This document shows positions 33,509 through 40,934 of a stretch of 51,695 nucleotides of DNA, in pieces. The notes under the pieces were generated by a model. It searched no databases and was not told where the DNA came from. It saw only the letters and a program-made list of their open reading frames with translations. Origin of the DNA: a virus; the IMG/VR virus record IMGVR_UViG_3300048930_000724, positions 1 through 51,695 of that record; one strand, written 5' to 3'. Position 1 is the first letter of the stretch, and each line of letters opens with the position of its first letter. The position numbers were made by a program, and so were the translations under genes.

Positions 33509-33731
33509 CCAAAACGAACAAATAGTCCGCCTCTGCAAAGACTGTAAGCACATCTGGAAGCATTACTCTCGCGAGCTTGGCGCGGTGGTAAATAAGTGCC
33601 TCATTTCTCGTGAGCCGTGCTGGATTACGCGCTCTACTGGAATCTGCGGTGAGAGCGGCAGGCTATTCGAAGTAAAGGTAAATCTCATCATCAAAAACAA
33701 ACCTCTAGCGTGGAGCACTAAAAAACAATGA
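33501..33731 (+). CDS. Cys-containing small protein, first MTNQNEQ gene
   Basis: 76 residues. RLCKDCKHIW, NKCLISREPC and GICGESG form a likely zinc site, a pattern seen in phage proteins. It begins with the same 20-base coding leader as the next gene. AAAGG-CCCAC lies just upstream of the ATG, a variant of the GAAAGGACAC leader used further right. Confidence 0.6.
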   Translation: MTNQNEQIVRLCKDCKHIWKHYSRELGAVVNKCLISREPCWITRSTGICGESGRLFEVKVNLIIKNKPLAWSTKKQ

Positions 33732-34279
33732 CTAACCAAAACGAACAGCCAAGCGGGGCGGCGAGAGAGAAGGCAAAAAGCATCTTCTACGCCTTTGTGA
33801 ATAACAGATTAGAAGTCGATTGGGATTCGTGTTGCTGTGCTCCGGGAACACCGTGCGACTATTGCAACGATAGAGACAAATACAATAGCGACGCCATTAA
33901 CAGTATCGCCACCCTCATTGACCAATACGAGCAGGAAATTCAGAGGCTTCGCAACGCATACTCAAAAGAGAACGACGAAATCTCACAGATAGCTGGAAAA
34001 GTTCTTGACTATCCGTGGTTCAAAGATGACCAACAAAACTTTCCAGGTGCTACTGAGAAGGATGGCGTTTGCGTTGGCGACCATGTTGCTGCGTCAATTG
34101 TGATGGAATTGGCAAACAGATTCGTTGAATACGAGCATCGACTAAAACAGGCGGAGAAGTGGATGAGGCACAGCATAAATTGCGAAATGGAAATCATCCC
34201 AATCCTGTATTCCAGTGGGTCTATTACGCGACCACTGAATTGCACCTGCGGACTCAGCGAGTGGAAAGGAGAGAAGTGA
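33728..34279 (+). CDS. Cys-rich/coiled-coil protein, second MTNQNEQ gene
   Basis: 183 residues. Same first seven codons as the preceding gene. Contains CCCAPGTPCDYCNDRD (zinc-like) and a helical middle (TLIDQYEQEIQRLRNAY). The C-terminus has NCTCGLSEW. Function unknown. Confidence 0.55.
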   Translation: MTNQNEQPSGAAREKAKSIFYAFVNNRLEVDWDSCCCAPGTPCDYCNDRDKYNSDAINSIATLIDQYEQEIQRLRNAYSKENDEISQIAGKVLDYPWFKDDQQNFPGATEKDGVCVGDHVAASIVMELANRFVEYEHRLKQAEKWMRHSINCEMEIIPILYSSGSITRPLNCTCGLSEWKGEK

Positions 34280-34473
34280 TCGAATACTCAATGAGGGCAA
34301 TCTGCGATAAATGCGGGGCAGAGATTGAACCAACTGTCTCCGTTTTGAAAACGCAGATTGACCCCAAAAGACGGGATTGGGAAATGAAGTGGAAAACAAG
34401 CGGCGTCATGCTCGGACTCCCCAACCGATTCGGAAAACGAAAACTCTACTGCGCGACGTGTGCAGGAACTTAA
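34276..34473 (+). CDS. Zinc-ribbon protein, GTG start
   Basis: 65 residues from GTG 34276, which overlaps the previous stop (GTGA) and has AAAGGAG 5 bases upstream. Two Cys pairs, CDKCG and CATC, form a zinc ribbon. An upstream in-frame ATG at 34159 would lie deep inside the previous gene and is less likely. Confidence 0.55.
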   Translation: MIEYSMRAICDKCGAEIEPTVSVLKTQIDPKRRDWEMKWKTSGVMLGLPNRFGKRKLYCATCAGT

Positions 34474-34492
34474 TCAAAACCAAAGGCCACAA

Positions 34493-34828
34493 ATGAATAA
34501 ATGCCCGAAGTGTGGAAGTGAACTTAATCGGCGAGGTATAACCGGCAATAAGATATTCGGATGCGGCACCATAGTCTCTTTCGACAACATTCCTTTAGAG
34601 TTCTCGCGCAGATGTGCTGATTTCCGCATCACCGAACTCGAAGCCAAAGTCAAACGGCTGGAGGAGGCGTTGAAGCCGTTTGCGAGATGGGCTGCATATT
34701 ACAATCGGCCCACACCGAAACACGACAGTGCCAGAATCCACTTTTCGGTTAGCGATTTAGGAACAATCAGAATCACCGTCGGCGACCTTCGCAAAGCCGC
34801 CGCAGCTTTGGAGGATAAAAAACCATGA
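34493..34828 (+). CDS. Zinc-ribbon plus coiled-coil protein
   Basis: 111 residues from the ATG at 34493. CPKCGSEL opens the protein, a second Cys pair spans GCG and RRCADF, and a coiled coil (TELEAKVKRLEEALKPFARW) follows. Preceded by AAAGGCCACAA, a variant of the repeated leader. Function unknown. Confidence 0.6.
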   Translation: MNKCPKCGSELNRRGITGNKIFGCGTIVSFDNIPLEFSRRCADFRITELEAKVKRLEEALKPFARWAAYYNRPTPKHDSARIHFSVSDLGTIRITVGDLRKAAAALEDKKP

Positions 34829-35253
34829 ACCCTTTCACCTACTTCTACTTCGAAACCGAACAGTCAAAAATCCTGACCCCACCAGGCATCTTCATCCGCC
34901 GCGACCAGATCCTCGCGATCGTTCCCGGCGACGAAACCTGCTGCGTCATCGCCCTGCCCGCACCGTTCCAGGATCACACAGTCCTGCACGAGTCCGCCCA
35001 GGATGTCCTCCACCGACTCGCCCACACCTTCATCGCCAGGGTGATCCCCTGCCAGCAATGTAAAGACCCCACCCAATTCGCAGACGTCCTCAACCCCATC
35101 TGCCGGCAATGCAAAGAAAAGAACGCCCTCACCGAAAAACAGAAATCCGACCAGGAGGAAAACGCCCGCATCCTCGATAAAATCCTCCCACCGCTGCCCC
35201 AACACGATCCCCAACCCAACACCTGCCCAACCTGCGGTCACGAACCAATATGA
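34825..35253 (+). CDS. Unknown protein with two zinc ribbons
   Basis: 142 residues. An N-terminal beta domain (FIRRDQILAIVPGDE) precedes CQQC...CRQC (about residues 75-95) and a terminal CPTCGHE. The coding strand is strikingly rich in C and A and poor in G, which continues to about 36140. Function unknown. Confidence 0.6.
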   Translation: MNPFTYFYFETEQSKILTPPGIFIRRDQILAIVPGDETCCVIALPAPFQDHTVLHESAQDVLHRLAHTFIARVIPCQQCKDPTQFADVLNPICRQCKEKNALTEKQKSDQEENARILDKILPPLPQHDPQPNTCPTCGHEPI

Positions 35254-35615
35254 AAGACCCACAAGCCCATCTCTGCGCCGGATGCGGAGAACCCATCCCC
35301 AAAAAGGGCCAGCACTGCGCCTGCAAAAAAGAACAACGCGTCGTCTGTGCCGCCAACCGATCCAAGGTCACCGGCAAAATCATCTGCGGAGCCCGCCATT
35401 GGGATAACATCATGCGCCAGCAGGTCCAATGGCTCGAAGGCCAACCCGGTGACCGCAAAATGCCCGACGAATGGATCGGCGCCGAACAAGGCTTCATCGA
35501 TCAGTTCGGACAATTCCTCACCCGCGAAGAAGCCTACCAAATCGCCGCTAAACAAAACCAAATCCTCTACCCAGGATTCGACAAGGGAACCCTCTACTCC
35601 GAAGACATCTACTAG
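35250..35615 (+). CDS. Phage zinc protein with EQGFIDQFG motif
   Basis: 121 residues. An N-terminal ribbon (CAGCGEPI...CAC) is followed by IICGARHWDNIM and EQGFIDQFGQFLTREEAYQI, a motif common in small phage and prophage proteins of unknown function, ending LYSEDIY. Recognised as a widespread family but with no assigned role. Confidence 0.65.
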   Translation: MKDPQAHLCAGCGEPIPKKGQHCACKKEQRVVCAANRSKVTGKIICGARHWDNIMRQQVQWLEGQPGDRKMPDEWIGAEQGFIDQFGQFLTREEAYQIAAKQNQILYPGFDKGTLYSEDIY

Positions 35616-35618
35616 CCC

Positions 35619-35714
35619 ATGAACCCCATCTACAAAGCCGGTAACAAATTCATCGACCTCCTCCACGCCATCCGCACCGCCACCATCAAAGCCAAATCCC
35701 CTGTTACGCATTAA
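35619..35714 (+). CDS. Tiny ORF (31 residues)
   Basis: MNPIYKAGNKFIDLLHAIRT opens a short basic peptide, 3 bp after the previous stop. It shares the C-rich composition of its neighbours. Coding status is uncertain. Confidence 0.35.
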   Translation: MNPIYKAGNKFIDLLHAIRTATIKAKSPVTH

Positions 35715-35763
35715 CGAAACCACATCCTTGACCATTAACGAAAGTCCCCCATCATTAACGAAA
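35709..35763 (+). repeat. Three direct repeats of CATTAACGAAA
   Basis: Identical 11-mers at 35709, 35733 and 35753 (spacing 24 and 20) fill the short gap before the gene at 35766. They may be binding sites for a regulator or initiator. They do not match the GC-rich iterons at 23137-23256. Confidence 0.6.
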
Positions 35764-35765
35764 CT

Positions 35766-36143
35766 ATGGAACAAACATCATCACCATGCCTCTGCGGCTG
35801 CGGCTCACTTGTCCCACAACCTCCCACCGGCCGCGCCAAAAAATACCTCTCCGACTCCCACCGAGTCGCCCACTTCAACCGCAATAAAGCCGCCCTCGCC
35901 GCCGCTAAACAACCCAAAACCACCCCAACCAACCCCACCCAAACACAATCACAACACACTGCAAACACCAGTCTTACACACCAAAACGGCATAGACTACT
36001 CAGTGCCAGAAAAATCCCTCCCAAAAGAAATCTGGCCCTACATGCCTGTCCAATCCCACCAATCCCTCCCCTCCCTCCTCCAGTTCGAACAAGTCCTCCA
36101 CCACCGCAAACCACTCCGAGACGAATCCAAATGCCAGTTCTAA
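35766..36143 (+). CDS. Zinc-finger protein with low-complexity tail
   Basis: 125 residues. CLCGCGSLVPQ...GRAKKYLSDSHRVAHFNR is a compact treble-clef-like zinc unit seen in phage small proteins. The tail is Thr/Pro/Gln-rich. This is the last gene before the long gap. Strong C-over-G skew on the coding strand. Confidence 0.6.
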   Translation: MEQTSSPCLCGCGSLVPQPPTGRAKKYLSDSHRVAHFNRNKAALAAAKQPKTTPTNPTQTQSQHTANTSLTHQNGIDYSVPEKSLPKEIWPYMPVQSHQSLPSLLQFEQVLHHRKPLRDESKCQF

Positions 36144-36458
36144 CTGCCTAAGACCCAAGCCATTCCCCATAAATCCCTCCAAAAAAAATTCCGCCCAAAA
36201 AAATATTCGGAGTGTGAAGGGACTGGATCTAGTAGATTAAACGCTTGCCCACCCCCACCCCCGCTTCGCCTGGCTCGCCCGGGCCGATCCCAACGCGTGC
36301 GCGCGTGCGCCTGCGCGATATGTTCGCCTGGATTCGCCTGATTCGGCCCTAGACGGCCATTGAACACCAAGGACTTAACCCCATTTTGTGGACTATTGAA
36401 ACCAAACCCCACAGAGCATTTTCAGGACTTCACCCCGCTTTTTCCTCCCCCGATAAGA

Positions 36459-36476
36459 TTGTTCCACGTGGAACAA
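36459..36476. other. parS: parS-like centromere palindrome
   Basis: TTGTTCCACGTGGAACAA is a perfect 18-bp palindrome. Its central 16 bp match the ParB-binding parS consensus (TGTTTCACGTGAAACA) except for a symmetric T-to-C / A-to-G change that is known in natural parS sites. It lies in the largest gene-free stretch of the window. No ParA or ParB gene is visible here, so the protein would come from the host or from outside the window. Confidence 0.75.
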
Positions 36477-36900
36477 CTTTGTGAAGGCAGGACAAAACCG
36501 CATCCCCCCGTTTTCTTTGTTCTTCGTTTGTCCTCCATGTTCCTTGCTGGGTTTGATCCTGTTCTTTCCGGGTGAACACTTCTCTTTGATTGTGTCTTAT
36601 TTGATCGGGGTCTGGAGAATTTGGCCAAAAGGTGAAGTCGGCGGACTATTCCCGGCAACCACCCAGCCCCTACAGAATCGCCTTTGCTGGCCTGTAATCG
36701 CTGGATCGATCTCTTTGCCTGGTCTCTGCCCTATTCGGTCCTTTCCTTCACTCAGGCCAGCATCCTATGGGATTGTCCTCTACTGCGCCGGATGCTTTCC
36801 GGGCCTGAGAAATTTGCCTCTTTAGCTTTTACGGTGAACTTTTTTGCAAGTTTATTTCATTGATACACAACGCACTTACAGAACCGGAGAAAGTTTTTTG

Positions 36901-36928
36901 TTGTCAATATATAGCGGCGTGATATTTT
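36901..36928 (+). promoter_or_regulatory. Candidate promoter for the 36.9-40.5 kb array
   Basis: TTGTCA (36901-36906), 16-bp spacer with ATAGC, TATTTT (36923-36928). Near-identical in layout to 31681-31708. A 30-bp leader with GAAAGGACAC leads to the ATG at 36959. Confidence 0.65.
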
Positions 36929-36944
36929 GCTCTCACGTATGAAC

Positions 36945-36954
36945 GAAAGGACAC
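36945..36954 (+). promoter_or_regulatory. GAAAGGACAC leader, copy 1
   Basis: Ribosome-binding element repeated before six genes in 36.9-40.3 kb. Here it sits 4 bases before the ATG at 36959. Confidence 0.75.
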
Positions 36955-36958
36955 AAAA

Positions 36959-37693
36959 ATGAGTGAACGTATAAGGTTTGAATCAGTGCTAAACCCTGAC
37001 AAGTACGGGTTTATTTACGAGTCATCAGCTACGGAAAATTGGAATCTTTGCTACAATCGGCCGGGAATCTTCAGTTACCAGAGTTTTTACTTTGAGACAT
37101 ACGGAGACAAAGGGGTGCAACACTCCGGCTTGGCCAATATCCCGGCGAATAACGAATTGACGGTAGATTGGCTCTTATCGCTGGCAAAGCATCTCCTGGA
37201 CAATCCTGGAGCGTACAATTACACGCTTGAATCGTTTTTCGGCTCGCATGGCTTAACGCAGGAGCGGGTGAAGTTTTTGGATGGAATCAAAGAGGGGCAA
37301 GGTTACTACTCCCTGCAGGAATGCAAAACCAGCAAAGCCGGGAGCAAACAATACGATAAACGGTGGCACGCAATCCCAAGCCGAGCGTTTCTTTTCTCCT
37401 ACCGTATTGAACGGTTGAGCGAATTGTATTTTACGGCGGAATCCGGGCGCCAGTTTACATTTGCAGAACGGATCGGTGCTTTGCTCCACATCTCCAAGGG
37501 GCTGGGCGATTGCGGAATCAGCTTGGCCGCAGCGGAAACCTTTTCCGGGTGGTTAAGTGAAGATGTTTTGACGGCCTCAAAAGCATTATTTCAGGCCATA
37601 GAATCGATCCGGGAAATGGACTGCGCGAAGCGGTGCGTTGACTGCCACATTGGAAACATCCAGCGAGCCGCAAGTTTAACGCAGGCAGCCTGA
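36959..37693 (+). CDS. Unknown protein, first gene of the leader array
   Basis: 244 residues, alpha/beta, Tyr-rich (FSYQSFYFETYGDKGVQHSG), with a C-terminal CAKRCVDCHIGN that could bind metal. No family recognised. It directly follows the parS-like gap and the candidate promoter. Confidence 0.6.
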   Translation: MSERIRFESVLNPDKYGFIYESSATENWNLCYNRPGIFSYQSFYFETYGDKGVQHSGLANIPANNELTVDWLLSLAKHLLDNPGAYNYTLESFFGSHGLTQERVKFLDGIKEGQGYYSLQECKTSKAGSKQYDKRWHAIPSRAFLFSYRIERLSELYFTAESGRQFTFAERIGALLHISKGLGDCGISLAAAETFSGWLSEDVLTASKALFQAIESIREMDCAKRCVDCHIGNIQRAASLTQAA

Positions 37694-37770
37694 TTCCTTC
37701 CCTACACTGCTCCGAGCGCGCTACGGGGCAGGCAGGGCCGGAAATGGCCTGTTAAAATCGAAAGGACACA
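37694..37770 (+). promoter_or_regulatory. Structured leader A with GAAAGGACAC copy 2
   Basis: Hairpin CAGGGCC/GGCCTG (37733-37751, one bulged G, loop GGAAAT), then GAAAGGACAC (37760-37769) one base before the ATG at 37771. Confidence 0.6.
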
Positions 37771-38184
37771 ATGCAGACTCAACTTAACTTTGCTGGATCG
37801 GAACCCGCGCGGGTGAATGCGGGCCAGTCGTCTCCGCCGGCGATTACAGCCCAGCCCGTGAAACCTGAACCGAAGATTTTCGGCTGGATCGGCCGATGCT
37901 CTGCCAAAGGTTGCACCATGGCCTTGCGCGCGGACGTTCCTGGAGTCGTTCGCAGGGCATACGATTATTTCGGCAAGCCATGGTGGAAGTCCGAAGCCAT
38001 TAACCCCCGATACGACAAGGGCGCAATCTACTGCGCCAAACATCGGCGGGAAATCGCCTGGGGACGGGTGGAGGGGACATACTCCGAAAAGCATAAATGC
38101 GATGATCGGTGCATCTATGCCCGCGGACGGTCTTGTGAGTGTTCTTGCGGGGGGAAAAATCACGGCCACGGATATTCCATCTAG
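37771..38184 (+). CDS. Cys-rich phage protein (CxCxCGGKNHG family)
   Basis: 137 residues. The C-terminal part has CDDRCIYARGRSCECSCGGK followed by NHGHG, a motif I recognise from many phage small proteins of unknown function. An upstream GRCSAKGC and YCAKH may complete a metal site. Preceded by leader A. Confidence 0.65.
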   Translation: MQTQLNFAGSEPARVNAGQSSPPAITAQPVKPEPKIFGWIGRCSAKGCTMALRADVPGVVRRAYDYFGKPWWKSEAINPRYDKGAIYCAKHRREIAWGRVEGTYSEKHKCDDRCIYARGRSCECSCGGKNHGHGYSI

Positions 38185-38263
38185 CCCCCATTGCGGCCGC
38201 CGGATCGAATGCCGGCGGAACAATGCGGGAAAGACTTCCGCAGGATTGAAAGGACACAAACAA
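38185..38263 (+). promoter_or_regulatory. Structured leader B with GAAAGGACAC copy 3
   Basis: A 7-bp stem CCGCCGG/CCGGCGG (38197-38203/38212-38218) is enclosed by CATTG/CAATG (38189-38193/38221-38225). A second hairpin TGCGG/CCGCA (38224-38228/38238-38242) shares two bases with the first, so the two cannot fully coexist. GAAAGGACAC (38248-38257) lies 6 bases before the ATG at 38264. Confidence 0.65.
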
Positions 38264-38878
38264 ATGAGAAAGAAAGCACTTGCCCTGGTTGCCGGATCAC
38301 CGGCTGACATTCACCCCGAACACTTCCCAGCATTCCGCGCGCTTCTGGATTATGCTGCGCAGGGTCCGGGACTGGATTACGCCAACTACGGAGAGCCGAC
38401 AAGCTATCGGGCCGAACAGCGCAACATCCTGAGAGATTGGGAGCGGGTATGCAATCTGGCGCGCGAAGCGATCCGCCTGGGCGTGACTGATGCCGAAGTG
38501 ATTGAATGTGCCAAACACGCATTCTCCGGGCGCCTAGTCTGGAATGGAAAGGACTGGGATTATTGCACCGGGCAATATTGGCCGACTGAATACCGGAAAG
38601 CAGTGGCCGCGGTTCTGGATCGGGCGGTGCATGATCGTAAGCGCGCCCAAAGGTTTGAACCATTGCCGGATCGGGAATACTCCATTGCGGAAATGCGGGA
38701 GATTGCGGAGCAGCGTGGCAGCTATTTCTTCAGCAATGCGCGCCGCGGGGAACGGATGAAAAAACTTTCCGGCAACCGTATCAGGGTGACAACTCCGGGC
38801 GCTTATTCCAACGGAGGCGCTCACGAAGCGGTTTTCCAGTTCAACCTGGCCGATGGATCCTTTAACGTGGAAAGATAA
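38264..38878 (+). CDS. Unknown protein of the leader array
   Basis: 204 residues from the ATG at 38264, chosen by the leader element; longer in-frame readings run into leader B. Helical, with LDYANYGEPTSYRAEQRNIL and a C-terminal beta part (NRIRVTTPGAYSNGGAHEAV). No family recognised. Confidence 0.6.
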   Translation: MRKKALALVAGSPADIHPEHFPAFRALLDYAAQGPGLDYANYGEPTSYRAEQRNILRDWERVCNLAREAIRLGVTDAEVIECAKHAFSGRLVWNGKDWDYCTGQYWPTEYRKAVAAVLDRAVHDRKRAQRFEPLPDREYSIAEMREIAEQRGSYFFSNARRGERMKKLSGNRIRVTTPGAYSNGGAHEAVFQFNLADGSFNVER

Positions 38879-38956
38879 TCCCCCGCACCATCCCCGCCAG
38901 TTCAGGCAGGCGGGGAAATGCGGTGGAGAATCCACCCACTAAACGAAAGGACACGC
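38879..38956 (+). promoter_or_regulatory. Structured leader C with GAAAGGACAC copy 4
   Basis: Inner stem CCCCGCC/GGCGGGG (38892-38898/38909-38915) is enclosed by CCGCA/TGCGG (38883-38887/38919-38923). A competing hairpin GGTGGA-GAA-TCCACC begins at 38922, overlapping the outer stem. GAAAGGACAC (38945-38954) lies 2 bases before the ATG at 38957. Confidence 0.65.
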
Positions 38957-39286
38957 ATGGAAATGACAATAACAGAGAAAAGGTCAGTGGTTATCGTGGA
39001 GAATGAAAGGGAGTTCTCCGCAACCCTGTTCAAACCGATTAACGGGCGGACCGCTGACGGATACGTGCGGAAGCGTGGCAAGCGGTTCTGTGATGTTTTT
39101 ATAGCTGGCAAAATTTGCAGAATTAACCGCTTCGGGGTTTGGTGCGAACAGGGGAGCGATGGACGATGGACTTTCGCTAATCTCTCCCAGTTTGGTTACG
39201 CGGCTTTGTGTGATGCGGCCGACGCTTTAGCCGTTAGCACAAGTTGGGAACGCAAGGAAAAAGAATACACGTTTTCCCGCTACTAG
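38957..39286 (+). CDS. Unknown protein of the leader array
   Basis: 109 residues from the ATG at 38957 (MEMTITEKRSVVIVENEREF). A small beta-rich protein with VFIAGKICRINRFGVWCEQG. No family recognised. Confidence 0.55.
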   Translation: MEMTITEKRSVVIVENEREFSATLFKPINGRTADGYVRKRGKRFCDVFIAGKICRINRFGVWCEQGSDGRWTFANLSQFGYAALCDAADALAVSTSWERKEKEYTFSRY

Positions 39287-39366
39287 CCCCCATCGTCACC
39301 GCTTCCACTTACCAGGGAGGGGGCGGGACAATGCGGGAACCCGCAGAAACCAGAAAGGACACAGAA
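39287..39366 (+). promoter_or_regulatory. Structured leader D with GAAAGGACAC copy 5
   Basis: Outer pairing GCCCCC/GGGGGC (39286-39291/39319-39324), then a tight hairpin TGCGGG-AA-CCCGCA (39332-39345). GAAAGGACAC (39353-39362) lies 4 bases before the ATG at 39367. The stretch GGCGGGACAATGCGG is shared with leaders B and C. Confidence 0.65.
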
Positions 39367-39696
39367 ATGAAAGAACTCAGCACAGATGAATTGTTGAAAG
39401 CAGCAACGCCGCGGCCGTGGCAAATACTGGATACAGTTGATCGTTCCCTAGCGATTGGCACCGAAACCACTAACGTTTGCGTGCTTGCTCATGGTGACAC
39501 CAGGGAAGAATCAGAACCCGACGCCGAACTAATCCGCCGCGCCGTGAATTCCTTTGAGGCGATGCGGAACGCGCTCACAGTGGCAAGCGCAACCATTGAT
39601 CGACTACACCGGCACGCCCCATGCAGCGCAAAGGGCACGCTAGATGTAATCGCTAACGCACTCGCCCAAGCCGAAGGAAAGGCGGTGGTGAAGTGA
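39367..39696 (+). CDS. Unknown protein of the leader array
   Basis: 109 residues from the ATG at 39367. ATPRPWQI and DAELIRRAVNSFEAMRNALT match a pattern common in small phage proteins (TPRPW near the N-terminus, then an AN/AV helix). Function unknown. Its stop overlaps the next GTG start. Confidence 0.65.
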   Translation: MKELSTDELLKAATPRPWQILDTVDRSLAIGTETTNVCVLAHGDTREESEPDAELIRRAVNSFEAMRNALTVASATIDRLHRHAPCSAKGTLDVIANALAQAEGKAVVK

Positions 39697-40229
39697 GCGC
39701 ACTGTTCAAAGCCGACGAAGTGACACCACTGTGCGCCATGCAATACGGCAAGGTTGACAAGCTGAAAGGCGAACCGCCGACCAGGTTCTCAGCGAAGCCA
39801 CATCCAGGCCCTATCCCGATCCCGGAAGGACATTGCGGGTGCAGCCAAACAGAAGCGGACCACTGGAAAGACATTCAGGCCGCTTACTTTGCTGGTTACA
39901 ATAGCGAACGCGCGCCCGGACCTTCCCCCGAAGTGCAGGCATTGATCCAGGCGGCGAAACTAGCGGAGGAATTGATAACAGACGCGAAGTGCGTGCAATC
40001 GGTGAAATGGACAAATGCCAGAACTGCATTGCGCTCCGCCCTGAAACCCTTCGCCGAGTCGGCACCGGAACCGCTTAGGCTGGAAATCACAGACGAGGAT
40101 CGAACCATGCGATGGACCATTGAAGACTGGCAGCACGAGGTCCGAAACGGTGACACCAAACTCGGATGGGATGAGTGGATCCTGCACAAGAAAGAAGATC
40201 ATTTATTTTCCCCCGCTCCCGGAGAGTAG
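39693..40229 (+). CDS. Unknown protein of the leader array
   Basis: 178 residues, GTG start with GTGA coupling. Contains AAYFAGYNSER and a C-terminal Trp-rich part (MRWTIEDWQHEVRNGDTKLG). It has no GAAAGGACAC leader because it is coupled to the previous gene. No family recognised. Confidence 0.55.
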   Translation: MSALFKADEVTPLCAMQYGKVDKLKGEPPTRFSAKPHPGPIPIPEGHCGCSQTEADHWKDIQAAYFAGYNSERAPGPSPEVQALIQAAKLAEELITDAKCVQSVKWTNARTALRSALKPFAESAPEPLRLEITDEDRTMRWTIEDWQHEVRNGDTKLGWDEWILHKKEDHLFSPAPGE

Positions 40230-40313
40230 GGGGTGTGTCCATCCCGTCCAAACTCGAAAGGGATTGGCCGGGAGTGGGCGCACAACGCGACCCGTTAAAA
40301 CGAAAGGACATGA
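40230..40313 (+). promoter_or_regulatory. Leader E with GAAAGGACAT copy 6
   Basis: A less regular GC-rich spacer with possible CGGG/CCCG pairing, then GAAAGGACAT (40302-40311) 2 bases before the ATG at 40314. Confidence 0.5.
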
Positions 40314-40556
40314 ATGAACGTTTACAAGTTCAGTTTGGATTCGTCCCATAAGTATGCCGCCGGCGAATTGATTGTGGGTGCGAGATCCAAAGCAGAAGCA
40401 ATCGCCTGCATTCAGAATAAGATACCGCGGGCGAAGATCGAAAGCGGATACTTCAGCCAGGTTTCCGACTGGTCCCCCGATCCAGAGAAACTACCGCACC
40501 TGACCTACACCGGGAAGCGGGCGAAAATCATCACCGGAATCGTTTACATTGAATGA
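40314..40556 (+). CDS. Small unknown protein
   Basis: 80 residues, alpha/beta, last gene of the leader array (MNVYKFSLDSSHKYAAGELI). ATGA-coupled to the next ORF. Confidence 0.55.
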   Translation: MNVYKFSLDSSHKYAAGELIVGARSKAEAIACIQNKIPRAKIESGYFSQVSDWSPDPEKLPHLTYTGKRAKIITGIVYIE

Positions 40557-40717
40557 AACACCAGGCCCAACAGTTTGAACTTGGCTGGAAAGAGGAACCG
40601 TTCGCGCTCATCCAGGAGCAGGGGACCGACTTCGACCGCATCAAGGCCGAACAGGAAGCGATCGAGAAAGCCCGGGCTGAACAACAACGGAACCACTTAG
40701 ACCTGTTCCAAAAATAA
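40553..40717 (+). CDS. Small helical protein (54 residues)
   Basis: MKHQAQQFELGWKEEPFALI opens a highly charged helical protein with a short coiled coil (FDRIKAEQEAIEKARAEQQ). Coupled to the previous gene by ATGA. Unknown. Confidence 0.5.
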   Translation: MKHQAQQFELGWKEEPFALIQEQGTDFDRIKAEQEAIEKARAEQQRNHLDLFQK

Positions 40718-40731
40718 TTCACCAAAATCTC

Positions 40732-40759
40732 TTGCGTTGTATTTTGACAGCTATATTCT
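40732..40759 (+). promoter_or_regulatory. Candidate promoter upstream of the helicase operon
   Basis: TTGCGT (40732-40737), 16-bp spacer, TATTCT (40754-40759), 19 bp before the ATG at 40779. Weaker -35 than the other candidates but the same spacing. Confidence 0.4.
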
Positions 40760-40778
40760 GACACGCACTTAAACCTGT

Positions 40779-40934
40779 ATGAACCGTATCAATCAAATCA
40801 CTCGCCACCTGATTGGCCCGCGGGAACTGCACGCGATGAACAGCCGGCAATTAGCGGTCTATATCGCGGTCCTGTTCGCCGCCAGCATCACCTGCACCAT
40901 CGCTCTTATCACCCTGATCTACGGGGGGCGCTAA
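40779..40934 (+). CDS. Single-pass membrane protein (51 residues)
   Basis: Basic N-terminus then one membrane segment (LAVYIAVLFAASITCTIALI). Start context CTGTATGAACC. TAATG junction with the next gene. Could be a small holin-like or regulatory peptide; not assignable. Confidence 0.55.
   Translation: MNRINQITRHLIGPRELHAMNSRQLAVYIAVLFAASITCTIALITLIYGGR

Larger units (their letters stand above)
36144..36958 (+). other. 815-bp region without a convincing gene
   Basis: Open frames here (for example 36481-36825) have atypical composition and no coding features. The stretch holds alternating GC sequence (about 36295-36320, potential Z-DNA), repeated TTCGCCTG words (about 36265-36340), a perfect 18-bp palindrome (36459-36476) and, at its right end, a promoter and leader for the next operon. 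It looks like a maintenance or control region. Confidence 0.55.

Noticed and set aside
36481-36825. A 114-codon GTG-start frame in the non-coding gap
   Set aside because: Composition is unlike other genes (Pro/Leu/Cys-rich), there is no ribosome-binding site and no motif.
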